64,000 bases of DNA from Prevotella sp. UBA3757 (GTDB lineage: Bacteria > Bacteroidota > Bacteroidia > Bacteroidales > Bacteroidaceae). The notes under the pieces were generated by a model, which saw nothing but the letters and a program-made list of their open reading frames with translations, was not told the origin of the DNA and ran no database searches. Below, in pieces: positions 24,763-31,446 of this stretch (its first letter is position 1; each line of letters starts with the position of its first letter). The DNA is taken from assembly GCA_002371715.1 (NCBI GenBank), contig DFGF01000068.1, positions 1 through 64,000 of the forward strand, read 5' to 3'. A program made the position numbers and the translations under genes.

Positions 24763-25894
24763 GTAGCTTGTAGTATTCTGAGAGGCCGAGGAGGTAGCAG
24801 CCGGTGCCATAGTCCTCGAAGTCGGGTACTGAGGTGAAGGTGACGGGCTGGCCTGCCGAGGGGTCTTTACCCGTGCCCTGGTTCCAACCCAGGAAACCGT
24901 CGCTGTGCAGGCAGGACTGGAGGGCCTGCCATGCCTTGTCGCATGCGGGGCGATACTTGTCGGCTTTGAGGTACCCTTTCTGGATGCCCCAGGCCATGCC
25001 GTAGAGGAAGAGGGCGGTACCCGTCATTTCTGGGGTGGGGTATTCGCAGTCGCTGACCAGCGAGGCGTGCCAGAATCCGTCGGCGTGCTGACAGTTCAGC
25101 AGTCCCTCGGACATGAGCAGGAAGTCCTTCTTCAGTTGCTTGTAAGCCTTGTCCTTGGCTGGCAGCTCGTTCATGGAGCGCACCAGTGCGGCATATACCC
25201 AGCCGTTGCCACGGCTCCAATAGCAGTCCTTGCCGTCCTTCTCCTTGTAAGGCGGCACGTAGTCGGCATCGCGCCACCACAGTCCGCTCTTCGTGTTGAA
25301 CAGTCCGCCGCCGCAGGTGTTACGGCTCCAGAGATACATCTTCAGGGCGTGGTCGCGGTATTTCGTGTCGCCTGTCAGCTTGTATATCTGCATGTAGAGC
25401 GGCATGGCCATCTGAATGGCGTCAATCCATGTCCACCAGCCGTACAGTTCGCCGTTGGCTTTCTTGTCGTTGGGCGTCACCATCTGGTGGTCCAGGTTGG
25501 CGATGACGACGCTGAGCACGTCGCGATAGTCCCTCTTGGTGTAGGGCACCAGTTCGACATACGTCTGTCCGCAGCACTGGTCGTCGGCATCGCACGTGTT
25601 CACGCCGTTGCGGGGTGTCCACTTGTGGAAGTCGGCCCAGCGCATGGCGTAGTCGATGTAGCGCTGCTGCGGGTCGACGGCGTTGAGCGCCATGAGTCCC
25701 TCGTAGTAGACGGCACGCGTCCAGAGTGACGAGGGGCGGATGCGCTTGACATTGGTAGGCAGGGTGGGGTCGGCGTACTTCGTCATGAAGTAGTCGTTGG
25801 TCTTGCGGGCGGCGTCGAGGACGATGGAGGGTTGGGCGTTGAGGGCTGTGACAAAGCCACAGCACACGCAGAACATAATCAGAAATCGTTTCAT
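24752..25894 (-). CDS. GH105 unsaturated rhamnogalacturonyl hydrolase
   Basis: A 380-residue protein with signal peptide MKRFLIMFCVCCGFVTALNA. The rest is one (alpha/alpha)6 barrel: SSLWTRAVYYEGLMALN, DDQCCGQTYVEL, GWWTWIDAIQMAMPLY, and YWSRGNGWVYAAL, the best conserved strip of family 105 (YteR/YesR). It removes the unsaturated galacturonate left at the non-reducing end by rhamnogalacturonan lyases. Its product rearranges to 5-keto-4-deoxyuronate, the substrate of the KduI at 12048. It is 15 bp from GH2 upstream and 44 bp from GH106 downstream. Confidence 0.92.
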   Translation of the reverse strand: MKRFLIMFCVCCGFVTALNAQPSIVLDAARKTNDYFMTKYADPTLPTNVKRIRPSSLWTRAVYYEGLMALNAVDPQQRYIDYAMRWADFHKWTPRNGVNTCDADDQCCGQTYVELVPYTKRDYRDVLSVVIANLDHQMVTPNDKKANGELYGWWTWIDAIQMAMPLYMQIYKLTGDTKYRDHALKMYLWSRNTCGGGLFNTKSGLWWRDADYVPPYKEKDGKDCYWSRGNGWVYAALVRSMNELPAKDKAYKQLKKDFLLMSEGLLNCQHADGFWHASLVSDCEYPTPEMTGTALFLYGMAWGIQKGYLKADKYRPACDKAWQALQSCLHSDGFLGWNQGTGKDPSAGQPVTFTSVPDFEDYGTGCYLLGLSEYYKLLRK

Positions 25895-25909
25895 AGTGCT
25901 ATAATCCTT

Positions 25910-28282
25910 TTATTTAGTTTCAAGTTTTGTTGTTATGCTTTTGAAGGTGTTTGGCTTCGTTGTCAGGGTAATCTTTGACGGTTGGCGCCCGCTGCGCAGG
26001 ATGACCATGGCCTGGCCCTGCCAGAGCCGTATGTGATTGGCGGTCGACAGTTCGTCGCTGCTGATGTCGCCATTGCTGACAGCCACGATGCTGGCATCGC
26101 CGTCAACCTCGAATGTCAGCTCGTCGTCATACGACAGCGTGCGGCGGCCCTTGCTGTCGACGGCCGTCACGCGGACGTGCTGCAAGTCCTTGCCGTCGGC
26201 CCGCCACTGCTGGTTGTCGGGTTCTATCAGCAGTTTGACGGGTTTGCCGGTCGTCTCGATGGCGTGGCGTGCCACTGGCTTGCCGTTACGGTAGGCCACA
26301 GCCTCCAGTTTCCCCTTCTTGTAGTCAATCTCACCCCAGCGAATCTGGTTGCGCAGTTTGGCGTTGCTGACGGTGTTGGCCTTGCGGCCCAGACTCTTGC
26401 CGTTGAGCAGCAGTTCCACCTCGTCGCCATTGGTGTAGACGATGATGTTGGCTTTGGAGCCTTCCTTGCGGTTCCAGTTTTCAGTCATACGGTCGCCAGC
26501 CATCTTGACGCCGTTCCATTCTGAGGCGTTCTCGCTTTCGAGGATGGCCAGATGGACGACGGGTTCGTCGGGCTTGAAGAACGACCGCATATAGTAGGAC
26601 TTGGGTTTGGGGTCGAGCGAGATGTAGAAGACACCCTGTGCCCACCCCTTCTGAGGCCATCCGAAGCTCTCGCCCAGGTAGTCGATGGCACCCCAGTAAG
26701 CCAGTCCGATGACCTTGTCAAGCTCCATCTCGAAGAAGTTCTGGCCCATCGCCTGAGTCGATGCCTCGCTCTGGTAGAACGTCATCCAGGGGAAGCGTCG
26801 CCCGTCACCGGGGAAGTACATATACCTATAGTTATAGGCCTGGATGTCGGTCTGCATAGCCAGGTCACAGGGCAGTGAGTCGGTCTCCCAGTTGCGGTAG
26901 CGCGGGTGCATGGCTACGGTGACCTTGCGGGTCGAGTCGTAGCGCTCCAGCACGGGCTTCATCATCTTGTAGCACGTCACGCCCCAGTCGTTGAAGGGCT
27001 GGTTGGGGTCCTGCTGCAGCTCGTTGCCGAGGCTCCACAGGACGACGCTGGGCGAGTTGCGGTCGCGCTTGACCCATTCCTGCACGTCGTAGGCCCAGTG
27101 GTTCATGAACGGTGCACGGCTGCCGGTGTGCTGTCTGGTCCATTTGTCGTAGAGTTCGTCGACCACCAGGATGCCGTACTTGTCGCACAGCTCTATGAAA
27201 CTGCGGCTGTAGGGGTTGTGGCTGGTACGGATATGGTTCATGCCAAACTCCTTCATCAGCAGGATGCGCTTCTCGATGGCGCGCGGATAGGCTGCTGCGC
27301 CCAGTGCGCCGAGCGTGTGGTGGTTGGCATAGCCCTTGAGCAGCACCTTCTTGCCGTTGACCTTCAGTCCGAACGACGGTCCGAACTCGATGGTGCGGAT
27401 GCCGAAGTGCTCCGAATACGTGTCGCAGACCTTGCCGTCCTTGGTCATCAGCGTGACCTCGGCGCGGTAGAGGTTCGGCTGCTCGGTGTCCCAGAGTTGC
27501 GGGGCCTTTACCTCCACCTCCTTCATCCTGACTTCCTGCGTGCGCGAGGCGGACCGGCGGGTGAAGTTCTCCTTCGACTCGTAGATGCAGATGCCGTTGG
27601 GGTCGTAGAGTTTCAGCAGCATGCTGACATCCTTCTGGCGGCTGTTGTTGGTATATTCTACGCCGACGGTGACGAAGCGGTTCTCGCGTGTGGTGATATA
27701 AAGCGGATGGCGCTCCAGATAGAGGTCTGCCGATGTCGTGATGAGGTTGACGTCGCGGAACAGGCCACCGCCGGTGTACCAGCGCGATGCCCGTTCGTTC
27801 TGTGTCTCGGCCTTGACGACCAGCACGTTGTCGCCAGCCTTCACCAGTTTGGTGACGTCAATCTGGAATCCCACATAGCCGTAGTCTGTTCCGCCAATGC
27901 GCTTGCCGTTCAGGTAGACGTCAGCCGTCAGCATGATGCCCTCGAAGTCAAGCAGCAGCCGCTTGCCCTTCAGCTGTTCCGGGCTGATATTTAAAATCTT
28001 TTTATACCAGCCGGTACCGATTTCCTTGAATCCGCGCGCCGACAGGCGGCTCTTGATGTTGGCCGCTGCGTCGGTGTTGTCGGCTTTCTCGTCGGCAGCG
28101 GGTGGCACCCACGGCTGTGAAATCTGAAAGTCGTGGGGTACGCTGATGGTTTCCGTGTTGGTGAACAGTGAGTCGCGGCTGAATTGCCAGTCGAAGTTCA
28201 GGGTCTCGACTTGGCGTTGTTGTGCGTGAGCGGCGGAACACACGAACAGTGCTGCCGATAGCAGTGGGATGATTCGTTTCAT
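25910..28282 (-). CDS. GH2 glycoside hydrolase, likely beta-galactosidase
   Basis: A 790-residue protein with signal peptide MKRIIPLLSAALFVCSAAHA. The domain order is jelly-roll (SVPHDF... to about residue 190), Ig-like (about 195-300), TIM barrel (about 300-600) and C-terminal Ig-like domains (to 790, with the DGDASIVAVSNGD strip found in Bacteroidetes GH2 enzymes). NHHTLGALGAA and MNHIRTSHNPYS precede the acid/base Glu in WSLGNELQQ (about residue 418); FYQSEAST is a candidate nucleophile region. In this setting it would remove beta-galactosyl side chains of rhamnogalacturonan I; beta-glucuronidase activity cannot be excluded. First gene of the minus-strand operon, behind a divergent promoter. 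Confidence 0.88.
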   Translation of the reverse strand: MKRIIPLLSAALFVCSAAHAQQRQVETLNFDWQFSRDSLFTNTETISVPHDFQISQPWVPPAADEKADNTDAAANIKSRLSARGFKEIGTGWYKKILNISPEQLKGKRLLLDFEGIMLTADVYLNGKRIGGTDYGYVGFQIDVTKLVKAGDNVLVVKAETQNERASRWYTGGGLFRDVNLITTSADLYLERHPLYITTRENRFVTVGVEYTNNSRQKDVSMLLKLYDPNGICIYESKENFTRRSASRTQEVRMKEVEVKAPQLWDTEQPNLYRAEVTLMTKDGKVCDTYSEHFGIRTIEFGPSFGLKVNGKKVLLKGYANHHTLGALGAAAYPRAIEKRILLMKEFGMNHIRTSHNPYSRSFIELCDKYGILVVDELYDKWTRQHTGSRAPFMNHWAYDVQEWVKRDRNSPSVVLWSLGNELQQDPNQPFNDWGVTCYKMMKPVLERYDSTRKVTVAMHPRYRNWETDSLPCDLAMQTDIQAYNYRYMYFPGDGRRFPWMTFYQSEASTQAMGQNFFEMELDKVIGLAYWGAIDYLGESFGWPQKGWAQGVFYISLDPKPKSYYMRSFFKPDEPVVHLAILESENASEWNGVKMAGDRMTENWNRKEGSKANIIVYTNGDEVELLLNGKSLGRKANTVSNAKLRNQIRWGEIDYKKGKLEAVAYRNGKPVARHAIETTGKPVKLLIEPDNQQWRADGKDLQHVRVTAVDSKGRRTLSYDDELTFEVDGDASIVAVSNGDISSDELSTANHIRLWQGQAMVILRSGRQPSKITLTTKPNTFKSITTKLETK

Positions 28283-28308
28283 AGCTTGATTAGTTTGTAA
28301 TGTTTGGG

Positions 28309-28316
28309 CAAAGGTA
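28309..28316 (-). promoter_or_regulatory. -7 element of the minus-strand pectin operon
   Basis: Minus strand reads TACCTTTG, 26 bp before the GH2 ATG. Confidence 0.6.
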
Positions 28317-28359
28317 ATAAAAAAAATGAAAAGAGCACAATGTTTTTCAGATTTTTTCG

Positions 28360-28367
28360 TACCTTTG
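28360..28367 (+). promoter_or_regulatory. -7 element of the plus-strand pectin operon
   Basis: TACCTTTG lies 38 bp before the GH28 ATG and 43 bp from the opposing -7 box, so both arms of the locus share one short control region. No good -33 TTTG, which is common at activator-dependent promoters. Confidence 0.6.
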
Positions 28368-28405
28368 CCGCATTAACATACTATATTGCTTAAAAACTAT
28401 TGGTG

Positions 28406-29803
28406 ATGACAAGACTTTTATTCGTGTTTCTTTTCTGTGTGTGTGGCTTATTGGGACATGCCGCAAATGTCTATAGCGTGATGGACTATGGCGCCAAGGG
28501 CGATGGCAAAACGCTGGACTCGCCAGCCATTAACCGTGCCATCGAAGCGGCGGCAGCCAATGGTGGAGGGCGCATCGAGCTACCTGCAGGCTGCTACCTT
28601 TGTGGCAGTATCCGGCTAAAGGACAATATCGAGTTACATCTGATGGCCGGTGCCAAGATTGTGGCGGCTCCGGCCAGCATGAAGGCCTATGACGCCAGCG
28701 AGGTGTTTGGTGGCCCGGAATACCAGGATGGTGGGCATACGTATTTCCATAATTCCCTTATCTGGGCCGAGGGTCGTCATCACGTCGCCATCACGGGGCA
28801 GGGCATGATAGACGGCGTGGGCCTCACCAAAAAGGATACCGAGAAGGCCGGTCAGGTCCAGGGTGGCTCAATAGGTACCGGCGATAAGGCCATTGCCCTG
28901 AAGCTATGCCGCAACGTGACCATCCGCGATGTCACCATCTACCGTGGCGGCCACTTTGCCATCATCGTGACGGGCTGTGACATTGGTACGATTGACAACG
29001 TCACCATCGATACCAATCGCGATGGCATTGACATTGACTGCTGCAAGTATTTTACGGTGAGCAATACGAAGGTGAATACGCCCAGCGACGATGCCATAGT
29101 CCTGAAGAGTTCGTATGCCCTGAAGCGTCCGGTGCTCTGCGAACATATCACGATTACCAACTGCATCGTGACCGGCTACAAGCTGGGTACTTTTCTGGAC
29201 GGGAGCTATGTGCCAGAGAAGGTAAACTGGGTGTGCGGGCGCATCAAGCTTGGCACCGAGTCGAACGGCGGTTACCGCAATATCACCATCTCCAACTGCA
29301 CCTGCATGTGGTCGAGCGGCCTGGCGTTCGAGGAGGTCGACCAGGGCATGATGGAGAACATCACCGTGTCGAACATCTCGATGTCGCATGTTCATCATTA
29401 TCCCATCTACATCACTACGGGGTGTCGCAACCGTGGGCCGAAGGAGAGTACGACCGTCTCCACAGCTCGCGACATATATATAAATAATGTGGTGGCCGAC
29501 GACTGTGATTCGCTGGCAGGCATCATCGTGACCGGCATGCCCGGTACACCCATCAGGAATGTCTCGCTCTGCAATATCCGCATCCAGTATCGCGGTGGCG
29601 GACAGAAGGTCAGCAAGCCCTACCGGGAGCAGGGCACCAACTACCCCGAACCGCGCTGGGCCGGGCCGACGCCGGCCTACGGGCTCTATGCCCGACATGT
29701 AGACGGCCTGACGCTGCGCAATGTGCGCTTTGAACTGATGCGCCCCGACGAGCGCCCTGACATGATTCTGGAAGATGTAACAAATCACGATATACAACAA
29801 TGA
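28406..29803 (+). CDS. GH28 polygalacturonase/rhamnogalacturonase family enzyme
   Basis: The protein has 465 residues from the ATG at 28406 (TTG at 28400 is also in frame). Signal peptide MTRLLFVFLFCVCGLLGHAA. The start of the mature chain VYSVMDYGAKGDGKTLDSPAINRAI is the usual entry into the GH28 beta-helix. Catalytic-site strips are NRDGIDID (about 205-212) and SDDAIVLKS (about 227-235), followed by RIKLGTESNGGYRNITISN. It hydrolyses galacturonan or rhamnogalacturonan; terminal versus internal attack cannot be told. It starts the plus-strand operon and overlaps the CE12 gene by 4 bp (ATGA), so they are coupled. Likely periplasmic or surface. Confidence 0.9.
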   Translation: MTRLLFVFLFCVCGLLGHAANVYSVMDYGAKGDGKTLDSPAINRAIEAAAANGGGRIELPAGCYLCGSIRLKDNIELHLMAGAKIVAAPASMKAYDASEVFGGPEYQDGGHTYFHNSLIWAEGRHHVAITGQGMIDGVGLTKKDTEKAGQVQGGSIGTGDKAIALKLCRNVTIRDVTIYRGGHFAIIVTGCDIGTIDNVTIDTNRDGIDIDCCKYFTVSNTKVNTPSDDAIVLKSSYALKRPVLCEHITITNCIVTGYKLGTFLDGSYVPEKVNWVCGRIKLGTESNGGYRNITISNCTCMWSSGLAFEEVDQGMMENITVSNISMSHVHHYPIYITTGCRNRGPKESTTVSTARDIYINNVVADDCDSLAGIIVTGMPGTPIRNVSLCNIRIQYRGGGQKVSKPYREQGTNYPEPRWAGPTPAYGLYARHVDGLTLRNVRFELMRPDERPDMILEDVTNHDIQQ

Positions 29804-30969
29804 GAAAGCTATTGTTAATGATGACGCTCCTGTGTGGAGGCGTCGCCTATGGGCAGAAAGTCGATACCTTGCTGAACAAGGTGAGTGCTGAACCTTTCAA
29901 TTTCTCCGTGGCAGTGCCTGACGGCAACTACCGCGTGACGGTCACCGTTGGCCACAAGAAGAAGGCGGGCCAGACCGTGGTGCGTGCCGAGAGCCGCCGC
30001 CACTATGCTGACATGGTGACTACGAAGAAGGGCAAATACGAGACTGTAACTTTTGTAGTCAACAAGAAGAACCCGCAGATTGACGCCAAGACGCGTGTGC
30101 GGCTGAAGCCCCGCGAGCTGACCTACAACAACTGGGACGACTCGCTGAACCTGTCGTTCTGCGGACCGATGCCCGCCGTGCAGCGCATCCAGGTGGAACC
30201 CGTCAGTGACGTGACGACGGTGTTCCTCTGCGGCAACTCCACCGTGGTCGACCAAGAGAACGAGCCGTGGGCTTCGTGGGGACAGATGATAACCCGCTGG
30301 TTTGGGCCTGATGTGGCCTTTGCCAACTATGCCGAGAGCGGACTGTCCTGCACGACATTCCTCGGACAGGGCCGGCTGGACAAAATTCTGACCCAGCTGA
30401 AGCAGGGCGACTACGTCATCGTGGAGTTCGGCCATAACGACGAAAAGGAGAAGAAGGCCGGCGACGGTGCGTGGTATTCCTATTCGCGCAACCTGAAGAT
30501 CTTTGCCGACCGTGTAAAAGCTGCCGGTGGCCACATCATCTTCTGCACGCCTACGGCCCGCCGCTCCTTCAAGAATGGGCGCAACCAGAACACCCATGGT
30601 GACTATCCGGAGGCCATGAAGACGGTGGCCCGTCGTGAGCAGGTGCCTGTCATCGACCTCACCAGTATGTCAACCACTTTCTATGAGGCGCTGGGCGACG
30701 AGGGTTCGAAGAAGTCGCTGGTCCATTATCCTGCCAACACCTTTGCCAACCAGCCCAAGCCCCTGGCCGACAACACCCATTTCAATCCCTACGGTGCATG
30801 GGAGATAGCCAAGATGGTGGTGATGGGGCTGAAGCAGATGGGCTCGCCCCTGGTGCAGCATCTGCGCGCCGACTGGCAGGACTTCGACCCACAGCATCCC
30901 GACAGCCCTGACACCTTTGTCTGGCACATGTCGGCAGGCTCGAACATCACGAAGCCCGATGGAAATTGA
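29800..30969 (+). CDS. CE12-type rhamnogalacturonan acetylesterase (SGNH)
   Basis: A 389-residue protein with signal peptide MRKLLLMMTLLCGGVAYG. Residues about 20-130 are a beta-sandwich, probably carbohydrate binding (NYRVTVTVGHKKKAGQTVV). The SGNH domain has block I FLCGNSTVVDQ (Ser about 146), block III FGHNDEKE (about 210-217) and the Asp-His block DNTHFNPYGA (about 324-333). CE12 enzymes remove acetyl groups from rhamnogalacturonan so that backbone enzymes can act. The start codon overlaps the GH28 stop. A large inverted repeat follows before rhaM. Confidence 0.88.
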   Translation: MRKLLLMMTLLCGGVAYGQKVDTLLNKVSAEPFNFSVAVPDGNYRVTVTVGHKKKAGQTVVRAESRRHYADMVTTKKGKYETVTFVVNKKNPQIDAKTRVRLKPRELTYNNWDDSLNLSFCGPMPAVQRIQVEPVSDVTTVFLCGNSTVVDQENEPWASWGQMITRWFGPDVAFANYAESGLSCTTFLGQGRLDKILTQLKQGDYVIVEFGHNDEKEKKAGDGAWYSYSRNLKIFADRVKAAGGHIIFCTPTARRSFKNGRNQNTHGDYPEAMKTVARREQVPVIDLTSMSTTFYEALGDEGSKKSLVHYPANTFANQPKPLADNTHFNPYGAWEIAKMVVMGLKQMGSPLVQHLRADWQDFDPQHPDSPDTFVWHMSAGSNITKPDGN

Positions 30970-30986
30970 ACGTTGAACAACTGAAA

Positions 30987-31103
30987 GACTCTCCCCCAGC
31001 CCCTCCCTGTGAGGGAGGGGAGTGATTACTCTCAGGATGCCTATACTGCGGCAGGACATATTACTCCCCTCCCTCGCAGGGAGGGGCTGGGGGAGAGTCC
31101 TTT
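30987..31103. repeat. Long inverted repeat, REP-like, between CE12 and rhaM
   Basis: Two G/C-rich arms of about 40 nt are complementary with only about two mismatches (30987-31026 and 31064-31103) around a ~37-nt spacer. Each arm is itself a smaller hairpin (CCCCTCCCTGTGAGGGAGGGG in the first), and TTTTTTT follows the second. It could be a mobile REP/MITE-like element, an mRNA-stabilising hairpin, or a partial terminator inside the operon. A heptamer-like run (TTGAACG, TTGAACA) precedes it at about 30966-30985. Confidence 0.8.
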
Positions 31104-31120
31104 TTTTAACATTGAACATT

Positions 31121-31438
31121 ATGAAGCGATTTGGATTTAAAATGTATTTGAAGCCTGGCTGCGAACAGGAGTACGAACGCCGCCACGCTGCTATCTGGCC
31201 CGAACTGGTTGAGATGATTCATGAGGCCGGTGTTAAGAACTACAGCATCTTCTGGGACCGCGACACCAACCTGCTGTTTGCTTACCAGGAGTGTGAGGGC
31301 GAGGGCTCGTCGCAGGACACGACGGACGTTGACCCCATTACCCAGCGCTGGTGGGACATGATGGCCGACATCATGGACACCAATCCCGACCATTCGCCGG
31401 TGACCATCCCCCTGCAGGAAGTGTTTCATTTAGACTGA
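31121..31438 (+). CDS. rhaM: L-rhamnose mutarotase
   Basis: The protein has 105 residues from the ATG at 31121; the frame is open further upstream but that part runs through the inverted repeat. MKRFGFKMYLKPGCEQEYERRHAAIWPEL with the catalytic His in RRHAAIWPEL, NYSIFWDRDTNLLFAY and the terminal LQEVFHLD are diagnostic of RhaM. It interconverts alpha- and beta-L-rhamnopyranose in the cytoplasm and so feeds rhamnose isomerase. Its presence supports rhamnose as a product of this locus. The next gene starts 9 bp later. Confidence 0.93.
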   Translation: MKRFGFKMYLKPGCEQEYERRHAAIWPELVEMIHEAGVKNYSIFWDRDTNLLFAYQECEGEGSSQDTTDVDPITQRWWDMMADIMDTNPDHSPVTIPLQEVFHLD

Positions 31439-31446
31439 TTGCCCCG

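Noticed and set aside
30987..31103. Insertion sequence
   Set aside because: Only an inverted repeat with a short spacer; no transposase frame or target duplication visible.
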